From positions 1 to 41,395 of the forward strand of contig CATEEE010000259.1 of NCBI GenBank assembly GCA_949499045.1: a stretch of DNA of 41,395 nucleotides, read 5' to 3'. Numbering within the stretch: position 1 is the stretch's first letter; each line of letters starts with the position of its first letter. The position numbers were made by a program, and so were the translations under genes. Positions 9,259 through 18,820 of the stretch are shown here, piece by piece. The DNA is from Marinobacterium sp. xm-d-530. GTDB lineage: Bacteria > Pseudomonadota > Gammaproteobacteria > Pseudomonadales > Balneatricaceae. The notes beneath the pieces were generated by a model that worked only from the letters and a program-made list of their open reading frames with translations, searched no databases and had not been told where the DNA came from.

Positions 9259-10752
9259 TTACTTTAGCTGAATAGTGGTGTTGACCCCAGTATCTATATC
9301 CTCTTCGAACCAGCGAGACGTAACCGTTTTAGTTTCAGTATAAAACTTAACAGCCTGTTTACCGTATGCATGCTGATCACCATAAAATGACTTACGCCAT
9401 CCTGTGAAAGAGAACATTGGAAGTGGGACGGGTACTGGTACGTTAATGCCTACTTGACCGACCTTGATTTCGTGTTGGTATTTGCGTGCGACCGCTCCCG
9501 AAGATGTAAAAATTGATGTGCCATTTCCGTAAGGGTTTTCATTTATTAACTCAATTGCATCTTCTAAAGATTCAACTTCTATAACACACAAGACAGGACC
9601 AAAGATCTCTTCCTGATAAATTGTCATATCAGTGCTTACGTTACTGAATAGAGTAGGTCCTACCCAGTTCCCATCCGGATATCCTTCAACTTCACAGTTG
9701 CTTCCGTCAAGTAGGCAGTTAGCCCCTTGATCTTTACCTTGCTGAATAAAATCTAACACTCGTTGGCGTGCAGCAGGATTAATAAGCGGCCCGTACCCTG
9801 CTTCAGGGTCATTCCATGCACCTGGGCGCACCTTCTTCATGGCATCTCGTAATTCAGGTATCCATTCCTTAGCACTACCAACAAACAGAGCGACTGAAAT
9901 GGCCATACATCTTTGACCGCCGGCCCCTATTGAAGCCCCTACAAGGTTATTAATGACTTGGTTTTTTGAAGCATCAGGCATGATCACCATATGGTTTTTG
10001 GCGCCCGCAAAAGCTTGTACGCGTTTTAAGTGTTCGGTACCTGTGCGATAAATGTGCTCACCTACGGCAACGGATCCGACAAAAGAAATTGCAGGAGTAT
10101 CCTTGTGAGTTAAAAGCTGATCAACGACTTCCTTAGTGCCGTGAACAACTTGAAGTAGACCCTCGGGAGCCCCAGCCTCAATGAAAAGCTCGGCGAGACG
10201 CATAGGAGTCAACGGATCTTGCTCTGAGGGTTTGAGCACGAAGGTATTACCGCATGCAATAGCCATAGGGAACATCCACAAAGGAATCATGGCAGGGAAG
10301 TTGAATGGGGTGATGCCAACACAAACGCCCAATGGTTGTGTAATGCTATAGCAATCAATTTTACGAGCTACGTTTTCAACCGTTTCACCCATTGATAATG
10401 AAGCGATGTTGCAGGCATGTTCTACGACTTCAATCCCTCTCCACACATCTCCCTTAGCATCCTCAAAGGTCTTGCCGGTTTCGCTTGATAATAAAGTAGC
10501 GATTTCATCATGATGCTCTTTCAATAGCGCTTGATAACGAAGCATTAAACGAGCGCGCTCTCCAACAGGTGTCTCTTTCCATATTTCGAATGCATTTTTT
10601 GCTGAGTCGATCGCTTTTTCAACTTCAGCTGCCGTAGCGCAAGGTACTTCAGCAATAACATTTTGTGTGGCAGGATCAGTGACAGGAATAAATTTGTCTG
10701 ATTGGCTTTGAACCATCTGACCATTAATGAGTAAAGGAACGCGAACAGTCAT
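9259..10752 (-). CDS. mmsA: Methylmalonate-semialdehyde dehydrogenase (CoA-acylating)
   Basis: 497 aa; [64 protein letters not shown] active-site Cys. Confidence 0.94.
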   Translation of the reverse strand: MTVRVPLLINGQMVQSQSDKFIPVTDPATQNVIAEVPCATAAEVEKAIDSAKNAFEIWKETPVGERARLMLRYQALLKEHHDEIATLLSSETGKTFEDAKGDVWRGIEVVEHACNIASLSMGETVENVARKIDCYSITQPLGVCVGITPFNFPAMIPLWMFPMAIACGNTFVLKPSEQDPLTPMRLAELFIEAGAPEGLLQVVHGTKEVVDQLLTHKDTPAISFVGSVAVGEHIYRTGTEHLKRVQAFAGAKNHMVIMPDASKNQVINNLVGASIGAGGQRCMAISVALFVGSAKEWIPELRDAMKKVRPGAWNDPEAGYGPLINPAARQRVLDFIQQGKDQGANCLLDGSNCEVEGYPDGNWVGPTLFSNVSTDMTIYQEEIFGPVLCVIEVESLEDAIELINENPYGNGTSIFTSSGAVARKYQHEIKVGQVGINVPVPVPLPMFSFTGWRKSFYGDQHAYGKQAVKFYTETKTVTSRWFEEDIDTGVNTTIQLK

Positions 10753-10818
10753 AGAAAACTCCTAACTAATATTGTTTTTATATTTCAGCTACATTTGTAA
10801 CACCGTTATGGTCGTAAT

Positions 10819-10833
10819 AAGATTGATAATCTT
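10819..10833. promoter_or_regulatory. Inverted repeat AAGATT-GAT-AATCTT between mmsA and the AraC-type regulator (candidate operator)
   Basis: Perfect 6-bp arms with a 3-nt spacer in the 140-bp divergent intergenic region. Confidence 0.35.
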
Positions 10834-10892
10834 GTTGAGTTGCTGGATTATATTGCGGTAACAATCTAATCATTAGTAGAAGTACAGCAATT

Positions 10893-11783
10893 ATGAGTAG
10901 ACCGTCGAATTGGCCTTTACCACCAGGAAGTGTTCGCTATTTGGTCCCAAAACCTCTTTGCAAAGATCTCTCAAGGAATCCGCTTAGTAGCGATTTATTC
11001 CCCAAAGCGATGGGATATTACTGCCGTGCCAACGGGCACAAAATGGAACGATTAATACACGATGATTATTTGGTTATTTATTGTGTTCAAGGGGAGGGGG
11101 TATTCAGTGCAAACGCGCATTACATCAGGGTAAAAGCTGGAGATTTTTTAATAGTCCCATCAGGCTTATCACATCGTTATTCATCATCATCAACTGATCC
11201 TTGGACAATTTATTGGGTTCATTTTGAAGGTGGTCAGGTAGAAAACTTTTGTAGCAATACTCAGTTTGAAAGATCGCAGGGTTGTTTCTATTTAAAAAGT
11301 ATAGGCGTACATCCGCAATTGACCAGTAGTTTTGATACGTTATTGAGTTGCCGTAACTCAGTTCATGATTTACCAGTTCATATTTTTTCAGCAAATATTC
11401 TTCGTCAAATTTTGTCACATGTTGCGTTTCTTAACCCACTTGAGCAGTTGCGTCGGCAACGAGAGAGCTTGGACATAGATAGTCTTCATGCACTTATGAA
11501 ATCGAACCTCAGTGAACAATTAAATTTGGATACTTTGGCCGCTAGTGTGAATTTGTCTAAGTATCATTTTGTGAAGCGTTATCGTGAAATAACTGGCACC
11601 ACTCCTATAAATCGTTTTATTCAGATGAAAATTGAACGTGCTTGTTATTTTCTAGATACCACCTACAAAGAGATCAAAGAGATTGCCTTTGAATTAGGTT
11701 ATGAAGATCCATATTATTTTTCTCGAGTATTTCGTAAGCAGATAGGTGTTTCACCAAGCTACTACAGAAAGATGCTCTCTTAA
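10893..11783 (+). CDS. AraC-family transcriptional regulator (MmsR-like position)
   Basis: 296 aa; cupin-like N-terminus, C-terminal HTH: LNLDTLAASVNLSKYHFVKRYREITGTTPINRFIQMKIERACYFLDTT...IAFELGYEDPYYFSRVFRKQIGVSPSYYRK; divergent from mmsA. Confidence 0.92.
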   Translation: MSRPSNWPLPPGSVRYLVPKPLCKDLSRNPLSSDLFPKAMGYYCRANGHKMERLIHDDYLVIYCVQGEGVFSANAHYIRVKAGDFLIVPSGLSHRYSSSSTDPWTIYWVHFEGGQVENFCSNTQFERSQGCFYLKSIGVHPQLTSSFDTLLSCRNSVHDLPVHIFSANILRQILSHVAFLNPLEQLRRQRESLDIDSLHALMKSNLSEQLNLDTLAASVNLSKYHFVKRYREITGTTPINRFIQMKIERACYFLDTTYKEIKEIAFELGYEDPYYFSRVFRKQIGVSPSYYRKMLS

Positions 11784-11796
11784 ATAGGAAATATCA

Positions 11797-12156
11797 ATGT
11801 CTGAATCCAAAGCTCGTTGTAGTAGTGGTCAATTGAATACTGTTTGTTATTCAGCTCCGTTACATGTTTTCGTTTGTCACTGTGGCGAGTGCCAGCGGAG
11901 AACAGGCAGTGCATTCGGCTACCAAGCGCTATTCGATGAGAATCAAGTTAAAATAATGGGTAAGTCGAAACGATACACCCAAATTGGCGATAATGGTTTT
12001 CGTGTGAGCTTTAATTTTTGCCCTAGCTGCGGTAGTAAAGTCTGGTATCGAGCAGAACGCGCTGTACAACTCGTTGGAATTCCAGCTGGAGCTTTTGCAG
12101 ATGCAAGCTTTTATCCTCCCAGCAAGTCAATCTTTGAGTCAAATAAACATCCATGA
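11797..12156 (+). CDS. GFA/CENP-V-type zinc-binding protein (possibly C-terminally truncated by a nonsense codon)
   Basis: 119 aa; CHCGECQRRTGSAFG and FNFCPSCGSKVWYRAE cysteine motifs. Confidence 0.8.
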   Translation: MSESKARCSSGQLNTVCYSAPLHVFVCHCGECQRRTGSAFGYQALFDENQVKIMGKSKRYTQIGDNGFRVSFNFCPSCGSKVWYRAERAVQLVGIPAGAFADASFYPPSKSIFESNKHP

Positions 12157-12209
12157 TTAGAGCTTATCGAAGTTATGGAGTGACTAATTTGAATCGTTTA
12201 AACAATCTC

Positions 12210-12260
12210 TAGGGGTTTACTAGCAAATCATATTCGGATAAAAATAGGGGTAAACCCCTA
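12210..12260. promoter_or_regulatory. Nested inverted repeats upstream of the acyl-CoA dehydrogenase/racemase operon
   Basis: TAGGGGTTTAC (12210-12220) is the exact reverse complement of GTAAACCCCTA (12250-12260), and 12245-12260 is itself a palindrome, TAGGGGT-AA-ACCCCTA; the start codon is at 12276. Confidence 0.6.
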
Positions 12261-12275
12261 TAGGAACTCCATAAA

Positions 12276-13433
12276 ATGAATTTGCAGCTGAACGATGAAC
12301 AGTTACTGATACAAGAGACGGCTAGGCGTATTGCTCAGTCTAAAATTTCAGAATCAGCAGCTGAACTTGATCGAACAAAAGATTTATCTCTTCTTATTGA
12401 TAATTGTAAAGCTTTAGCTGAATTAGGCTTTATGGGGTTGCACATCGATGCGACCTATGGAGGCAGTGACGCTGGTACGGTGGCATTTAGCGTTGCACTC
12501 ACTGAGATAGGTCGTGCATGCGCCTCCACAGCTGTAACCATGTCAGTTACTAATATGGTTGCAGAAGTAATTCAGTCAGTTGGTAGTGAGGAACAAAAAC
12601 AATACTACCTTCCTAAGCTTTGTAGTGGTGAGTTCAAAGCCGGTAGTTTCTGTCTTACAGAGTCCGGCGCAGGTTCTGATCCTGCATCAATGCTTACTAA
12701 AGCAGATCGTGTAGACGGAGGTTACTGCATCACTGGCACTAAACAGTGGATTACAAGTGCCAAGTTTGCAGGAGTCTTTGTTGTTTGGGCCGTCACTGAT
12801 TCTCGAGCTCCTAAAGGCAAAGGGATATCTTGTTTTTTAGTGGACTCTGACAATCCAGGAATACAAATTGGGCCCTCGGAACATAAAATGGGTCAGCAAG
12901 GCTCTGCCACCAATGAAGTACATTTTGATCAAGTTTTCGTGAAAGATTCAGCTCTCTTAGGTCAATTGAATGATGGATTTAGAATAGCGGTTTCAGAGTT
13001 AGCCGGTGGACGAATCGGTGTCGGTTCTCTTGCACTTGGTATTGGGCTGGCTGCTATGGATTATGCGTCAGGTTATGTAACTGAGCGTCATCAATTTGGA
13101 AAAGCTATATCGGATTTTCAGGGCATTCAGTGGATGATGTCTGATCGCTACACAGAGCTAGAGGCGTCACGTTTACTTCTTATGTCAGCAGCGGATCGAA
13201 AGGATAGGGGACTCAATTTCGCCAAAGAAGCATCCATGGCAAAACTATTTGCTACTGAAAAAGCAAATTCAGCATGTTATACCGCGCTTCAAATGTTAGG
13301 TGGGTACGGTTACATGCAAGAGTATCCTGTCGAAAGATATTGTCGAGACGCGCGAATAACAACGATTTACGAAGGCACCAGTGAGATTCAACGTGTGATC
13401 ATCTCACGTGAAATTCTCCGTGAATTGGGTTAG
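12276..13433 (+). CDS. Acyl-CoA dehydrogenase
   Basis: 385 aa; FCLTESGAGSDPASMLTKA, LGGYGYMQEYPVERYCRDARITTIYEGTSEIQRVIISREIL. Confidence 0.92.
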   Translation: MNLQLNDEQLLIQETARRIAQSKISESAAELDRTKDLSLLIDNCKALAELGFMGLHIDATYGGSDAGTVAFSVALTEIGRACASTAVTMSVTNMVAEVIQSVGSEEQKQYYLPKLCSGEFKAGSFCLTESGAGSDPASMLTKADRVDGGYCITGTKQWITSAKFAGVFVVWAVTDSRAPKGKGISCFLVDSDNPGIQIGPSEHKMGQQGSATNEVHFDQVFVKDSALLGQLNDGFRIAVSELAGGRIGVGSLALGIGLAAMDYASGYVTERHQFGKAISDFQGIQWMMSDRYTELEASRLLLMSAADRKDRGLNFAKEASMAKLFATEKANSACYTALQMLGGYGYMQEYPVERYCRDARITTIYEGTSEIQRVIISREILRELG

Positions 13434-14594
13434 ATGATGAAACCCCTTGACGGTTTAAAGGTTCTCGATTTTTCGACGCTTCTACCCGGACCATTTGCAT
13501 CAATGTTGTTGGCTGATATGGGGGCCGATGTCATTAGAGTAGAGCCTCCTGACAAGCCTGATCTTGTTCGAGATCTTGAACCTCAGATAGAGGGACAATC
13601 TTCAGCATTTAGGTATCTCAATAGAGGCAAGCGATCTATCGCTTTAAACCTAAAGAGTCAAAAGGCTATCGAGGTGGTTCACAAACTACTGGATGAGTTT
13701 GATATTGTCATTGAGCAATTTAGACCTGGTGTGATGACAAAACTTGGAATTGGTTATGAACAACTCAAACAAGTTAAACCAGATTTAATTTATTGTTCGA
13801 TTACAGGTTATGGGCAAGACGGTGAGTACGCTACCCGCGCCGGTCATGATATCAATTACTTAGCTTTATCAGGAATCTCTAGTCACACAGGTCGTGTTTC
13901 TAGTGGGCCTAGTTTGAGCGGTCTTCAGATAGCCGATTTGGCGGGAGGCTCACAACCAGCGGTAATCGGTATTTTGAGTGCAGTTATACATCGATCTCGC
14001 ACAGGTGAGGGGGCGCATATTGATATTTCCATGGCCGATAACTGTCTTGCATTACAGCCACTTCTTGTACCGGGACAGTTGAATGGGGCTTCTAAGGAAC
14101 AACTAGAAACGCACTTCCTTAATGGTGCAGGTATTTATGATTATTATCCTACTCGAGATGGTCGTTACATTGCGGTAGGCAGTTTAGAGCCCAAATTTAA
14201 ACGTATTTTGCTAGCAACGCTAAACCTTTCTGATGCGGAAAATCTTAATGATGAGTCGTTAAAGGTTAAGTTAAAAGAACGTTTTTTATCAGCAGATCAG
14301 CATGATTGGGTTCATCTATTTTCTGCAGTTGATGCGTGCGTTGAACCGGTTTTAGATATCAAACAGACCGTAAACCATCCTTTATTCAGTTCTCGCGGTT
14401 TAGTAACCACAACTGATACGGGTGAGATTCAAATTGCACCTGCAATTCGCTTCAATGGCACTGTAAACAAACTTCCTGATCCAGCCCCAAATTTAGGGGG
14501 CAATAGAGACGAGATACTTTCCCAAATTGGCCTTTCTCAGTTAGATATTGACCAACTAAGTGAACAAGGGCTTTTTGGTAATCAAGAACAATAA
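13434..14594 (+). CDS. CoA-transferase family III protein, probably an alpha-methylacyl-CoA racemase
   Basis: 386 aa; DFSTLLPGPFASMLLADMGADVIRVEPP. Residues matching the known racemase catalytic set: His in AGHDINYLALSG, Asp in LQIADLAGGSQPAVIG, Glu in YIAVGSLEPKF. Confidence 0.82.
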   Translation: MMKPLDGLKVLDFSTLLPGPFASMLLADMGADVIRVEPPDKPDLVRDLEPQIEGQSSAFRYLNRGKRSIALNLKSQKAIEVVHKLLDEFDIVIEQFRPGVMTKLGIGYEQLKQVKPDLIYCSITGYGQDGEYATRAGHDINYLALSGISSHTGRVSSGPSLSGLQIADLAGGSQPAVIGILSAVIHRSRTGEGAHIDISMADNCLALQPLLVPGQLNGASKEQLETHFLNGAGIYDYYPTRDGRYIAVGSLEPKFKRILLATLNLSDAENLNDESLKVKLKERFLSADQHDWVHLFSAVDACVEPVLDIKQTVNHPLFSSRGLVTTTDTGEIQIAPAIRFNGTVNKLPDPAPNLGGNRDEILSQIGLSQLDIDQLSEQGLFGNQEQ

Positions 14595-14613
14595 AAAGAG
14601 CATGGAGAGAAAA

Positions 14614-16269
14614 ATGACCACACAAAATTATCAACAGTTCTATGACAACTTCAATGTCAGTCAGGTAGAACAAGAAATGGTTGGTTCTTTAGAGGCCGGT
14701 TTTAATGTTTGTGAAGAGATCATAGACAAATGGTGTTCAGATCCCAATCGAGTAGCATTGCGTCACGAGGGGTTAGACGGTGCTTCTTCCGTATACACAT
14801 TTGTAGAACTAAAAGAAAAATCGTCACAATTTGCAAACTATCTTACGTCTAAAGGTATTGGAAGGGGTGACTGTGTCTCAGCACTTCTCCCTCGATCACC
14901 TGAATTGATGGTTGTGATTCTTGGCACATTACGTGCGGGAGCTGTTTATCAACCGCTATTTACTGCTTTTGGTTCTGGTGCTATTGAATATCGTGTACAA
15001 CAAGCTAACACCCGTTTGATTGTAACAGATCCGTCAAATCGCCCTAAGTTGGACGATGTTGAGGGTTGTCCAGAGGTGCTCTTGGTTAACGCGAAACATG
15101 CTGCGAAACAATATAATACCGAAGAAGATTTCGCCTCTTCTGTGTTCGTTCAGTCTTCAAAATTTGAACCAGTTTGTGTTGGACATGATGAACCCTTTTT
15201 ACAGATGTTTACCTCCGGTACTGTTGGTAAGTCTAAAGGTGTTGCTGTGCCAACCAAGGCTATACTCTCCTTTTATGTTTATATGCGTTATGCCATTGGA
15301 CTGACTCCCGAGGATAATTTCTGGAATGTAGCAGATCCCGGTTGGGCTTACGGTTTATATTATGCGGTTGTTGGGCCGCTTTTACTCGGGAATGCGACAC
15401 ATTTTTGTGAGGCTGGATTTACACCAGAAACCACTTACGAAATGTTGCGTAAATACAATATAACCAATCTTGCTGCTGCCCCAACTGCATATCGTTTATT
15501 AATGGCAAATGATGGTCAGTTAAGGGCTGATGATAAGTTCAATCTCAGGGTTGCGAGCAGTGCGGGTGAGCCATTAAACCCCGAAGTCATTTCGTGGGTT
15601 AAGCGTCGACTTGGGTGCCCAGTCATGGATCACTACGGTCAAACTGAGACCGGTATGACAGCTTGTAACCATCATTTGCTTGATCAACCAGTGGTTCGTG
15701 TTGGTTCGATGGGATACTCAATGCCGGGGCATCGAGTAGTAGCTCTTGACGCGGACTTTAACGAAGTAGGTGAGGGTGAACAGGGGCAGCTGGCTGTAGA
15801 TGTCTCAAGGTCTCCTCTTTTCTTCTTTCCTGGTTATACTTGGCAAGAGAAAAAGCCTTATCACGGCAATTACTATCTCACCGGTGATGTAGTACTCTGC
15901 CATGGTGATGGCAGTTATTCTTTTACCGGACGAGATGATGACATTATAACTACTGCTGGTTATCGAGTCGGACCTGCTGATGTCGAGAACACTCTACTTG
16001 AGCATGAATCCGTGGCTGAGTCTGGTGTTGTTGGTAAGCCTGACAATAAGCGTGGTGCAATTATCAAAGCTTATGTTGTTCTCAAATTGGGCTTTGAACC
16101 CACTGAGCAATTAATTCAGACTTTACAAACGCACGTCCGAAGTCGATTATCCACACATGCATTTCCAAGAGAAATTGAATTCGTCGACGACTTACCTAAA
16201 ACACCAAGTGGTAAAATACAGCGGTTTGTACTGCGAAACCGTGCACGCGACGAGGTAGATGCCTACTGA
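14614..16269 (+). CDS. AMP-dependent acyl-CoA synthetase (acetyl-CoA synthetase-like)
   Basis: MFTSGTVGKSKGVAVP, DHYGQTETGMTACNHH, YLTGDVV, GRDDDIITTAGYRVGPADVENTL, DLPKTPSGKIQRFVLR. Start at 14614 (GGAGA upstream) preferred over the ORF-track start at 14560, which overlaps the previous gene. Confidence 0.9.
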   Translation: MTTQNYQQFYDNFNVSQVEQEMVGSLEAGFNVCEEIIDKWCSDPNRVALRHEGLDGASSVYTFVELKEKSSQFANYLTSKGIGRGDCVSALLPRSPELMVVILGTLRAGAVYQPLFTAFGSGAIEYRVQQANTRLIVTDPSNRPKLDDVEGCPEVLLVNAKHAAKQYNTEEDFASSVFVQSSKFEPVCVGHDEPFLQMFTSGTVGKSKGVAVPTKAILSFYVYMRYAIGLTPEDNFWNVADPGWAYGLYYAVVGPLLLGNATHFCEAGFTPETTYEMLRKYNITNLAAAPTAYRLLMANDGQLRADDKFNLRVASSAGEPLNPEVISWVKRRLGCPVMDHYGQTETGMTACNHHLLDQPVVRVGSMGYSMPGHRVVALDADFNEVGEGEQGQLAVDVSRSPLFFFPGYTWQEKKPYHGNYYLTGDVVLCHGDGSYSFTGRDDDIITTAGYRVGPADVENTLLEHESVAESGVVGKPDNKRGAIIKAYVVLKLGFEPTEQLIQTLQTHVRSRLSTHAFPREIEFVDDLPKTPSGKIQRFVLRNRARDEVDAY

Positions 16270-16285
16270 GTGATTAAGGTGAAAA

Positions 16286-16690
16286 ATGAACTTAGATGAA
16301 ATGAAATCTTTCCTTGCAGAGCAATTTCCGCAAGGAGAGCGCTTCGGTGAATTAGTTGAGTTAGAACCAGGTCAAGCGACTATGAGGTTATCTCAAAATG
16401 ATGATCATAATCGCATAACACCTGCTCATCAAAGATCAACGATAATGGCGCTTGCTGATGTCGCTGTATACGCTGCATTGTTGAGTAAAATCGGTCCGGT
16501 AAGTTTGGCGGTTACTTCAAATTTAAATATCAATTTTATGAAGGAACCAAGCAAAAGTCAGAGTATTCTGGCACAAGCAAAAATGCTTAAAGTCGGTAAA
16601 CGACTGGCTGTGGGAGAAGTGTTGGTTTTTACAACGGGAGACACCGATCCCATTGCTCATGTAACGATGACCTATGCTATCCCAAGCTAA
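16286..16690 (+). CDS. Hotdog-fold PaaI-type thioesterase
   Basis: 134 aa; RITPAHQRSTIMALADVAVYAALLSKIGPVSLAVTSNLNINFMKEPSKSQSILAQAKMLKVGKRLAVGEV. Confidence 0.75.
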   Translation: MNLDEMKSFLAEQFPQGERFGELVELEPGQATMRLSQNDDHNRITPAHQRSTIMALADVAVYAALLSKIGPVSLAVTSNLNINFMKEPSKSQSILAQAKMLKVGKRLAVGEVLVFTTGDTDPIAHVTMTYAIPS

Positions 16691-16697
16691 ATTATTT

Positions 16698-17306
16698 TCA
16701 TATTTCCAAACAGTTACTCAATTGGATTAATTCTGCGACATTTTTGGCTTTCATTTTAGTCATAACCCGTGAGCGGTGAATTTCAACTGTTTTTGGGCTG
16801 ATTTTTAGTGACGCAGCGATGTCTCGATTGGATTTTCCATTCACTACCAACCCCATAACTTCAGCCTCACGTTTGCTAAGATTTTCAAACAGGTCGCGCA
16901 CTCTTTTGATCTCTGTGAGCCTATCGTAGTCTGTTTTCACAGAGCTCAAGGCTTTTTTAACCAGTCTAATAAGTACATCGCCGTCAAAAGGCTTTTCTAG
17001 GAAATCCATTGCACCCTGCTTCATAGCACTCACAGCCATTTGAATGTCACCGTGCCCTGAAATCACGATGATCGGAATGTTGATTCCTCTTTCAGCCATG
17101 ATCTGTTGCAGAGCTAATCCATTAATATCGGGCATGCGAACATCTAACAACATACACCCTAGGTTGCCGTCATAGTTTTCCAGAAAGTTTCGAGCGCTTG
17201 AAAAGCATCTAACTGTCTGGTTTGCAGATTCTAACAACCAGCTTATGGAATTTCTGAAGTCTTCATCATCATCGACGATGTATATTATGTTGTCTAGCTT
17301 GTTCAT
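16698..17306 (-). CDS. FixJ/NarL-type response regulator (REC + LuxR HTH)
   Basis: IIYIVDDDEDFRNSISWLLES, CMLLDVRMPDINGL, FLEKPFDGDVL; LSKREAEVMGLVVNGKSNRDIAASLKISPKTVEIHRSRVMTKMKAKNVAELIQL. Confidence 0.93.
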   Translation of the reverse strand: MNKLDNIIYIVDDDEDFRNSISWLLESANQTVRCFSSARNFLENYDGNLGCMLLDVRMPDINGLALQQIMAERGINIPIIVISGHGDIQMAVSAMKQGAMDFLEKPFDGDVLIRLVKKALSSVKTDYDRLTEIKRVRDLFENLSKREAEVMGLVVNGKSNRDIAASLKISPKTVEIHRSRVMTKMKAKNVAELIQLSNCLEI

Positions 17307-17308
17307 TC

Positions 17309-18820
17309 CTATTCTCGTAACGGTAGTTTGAGCGTGAAGCAGGTACCATTCTCCCCATCACTGTTAGCACAAAGTTGCCCACCGTGAGTTTCAATTATAG
17401 TTCTGGATATCGAAAGGCCCATTCCAAGGCCATTTGATTTAGAGGTGTGGAACGGGGTGAATAACTGTTCTAGGTCATCTTCACTTATACCACAACCTTG
17501 ATCCATTATGCGGACCACTAAATTCTTATCCTCTAAAGCTGTTTCAATATTAACGGGTCTTTGTGCCCTATCACAGTTACTGTAGGCTTCTATTGCGTTA
17601 CGAATTAAGTTGAGTAGAACTTGCTCAATTTGAATTTTATCAGCTAGAAGAGGGGGGATATTTTCGTCCAAATCAAATATGAATCGGATATTATGATCTA
17701 AGGCCTCCTGATAAAGGAATGTCGAAACTTCTTTACAACATTCATTTACGGAAAATTCAATTTGATTGTGCTCAGTTTTGGCTACGAAGGCTCGCATTCT
17801 TTTTATTATATCGGATGCTCGTTTCGCCTGGGCTGTGATCAGTTTCATTGATTGAGTGACTGTTTCGACAGGATCAGCCACACCTTCTTTTAATCGTATG
17901 GCAGTGCCATGGCAGTAATTCAGTATAGTTGCCAGAGGCTGATTCACTTCATGGGCCAATCCTGCTGCCATCTCACTAACTGACATCAATCTCGACATAT
18001 GGGCAATCTCAAGTTGATGTCTCTTTGCAGTCTCTTCAGCCCTCAACTTCAGCGTGATATCACGACCTATTATCGAGTAGTAATCGACTCTGTCATCTTC
18101 TCTTCGGTTTCTATGTGCAATAATTTCGCGAATTTCAGCTACATGATCTTGGTCATCCGATAATTCCATTGGAATACTTCCGTACCATACGCCATGGTCA
18201 AAAGCATGCTGCAATGCATCGCGAACTAGTGAATGGTAAATTTCTGGAGTGAAAAGTTCTGAAAGATAATAGCTTACAGGCGTCTCTTGCTCGGTACCCA
18301 GAGTATGATAAGCAGACTCATTCAAATAGGTGAGTTTATGTGTTTCATGGTTGCAGAACATGATCATGTCTGAGGAAGCTTCTACGACTCTAGCCAAGCG
18401 AGCCATGGCCTGTTGTATTTCTTCTCGCTCAGTTACATCCCTAGAAACACAAATTATTTCAATGGGTTTACCTGAAGAATCACGAATAACTCGACTGGTT
18501 GTCTCTAGCCAAATGAAATGTCCTGCTTTATGACGGTAGCGATAAACATTACTGTACATTCCTTCACGGTAACGGACACTCTCATCACGCTTGGATAGGT
18601 TGTCTGCATCATCAGGATGAAATGCAGCGTAACCTGAGGTTCCTATAATTTCGTCGGGGGTGTATCCAAGCACTCTTTCAACGGCAGGGTTTACATCAAT
18701 GTATGTCCACTCTTGTGACGTTGTATGTCGAGAGATCATATCGGTTGATTGCTCTGCAAGTAGACGATATCGATCAGCGTCTTCGCGGCAATTTTGTAGG
18801 TCGTCGATAGGTTTGTTCAT
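17309..18820 (-). CDS. PAS-PAS sensor histidine kinase (FixL/DctB-type HisKA), apparently cytoplasmic
   Basis: 503 aa; two PAS-like segments, H-box GLAHEVNQPLATILNY, N-box LLNLIRNAIEAY, MDQGCGISEDDLEQLFTPFHTSKSNGLGMGLSISRTIIETHGG; no obvious transmembrane segment. Confidence 0.92.
   Translation of the reverse strand: MNKPIDDLQNCREDADRYRLLAEQSTDMISRHTTSQEWTYIDVNPAVERVLGYTPDEIIGTSGYAAFHPDDADNLSKRDESVRYREGMYSNVYRYRHKAGHFIWLETTSRVIRDSSGKPIEIICVSRDVTEREEIQQAMARLARVVEASSDMIMFCNHETHKLTYLNESAYHTLGTEQETPVSYYLSELFTPEIYHSLVRDALQHAFDHGVWYGSIPMELSDDQDHVAEIREIIAHRNRREDDRVDYYSIIGRDITLKLRAEETAKRHQLEIAHMSRLMSVSEMAAGLAHEVNQPLATILNYCHGTAIRLKEGVADPVETVTQSMKLITAQAKRASDIIKRMRAFVAKTEHNQIEFSVNECCKEVSTFLYQEALDHNIRFIFDLDENIPPLLADKIQIEQVLLNLIRNAIEAYSNCDRAQRPVNIETALEDKNLVVRIMDQGCGISEDDLEQLFTPFHTSKSNGLGMGLSISRTIIETHGGQLCANSDGENGTCFTLKLPLRE

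Noticed and set aside
11125-11418. 97-aa minus-strand ORF inside the AraC-type gene
   Set aside because: Antisense to a clear AraC regulator; no independent support.
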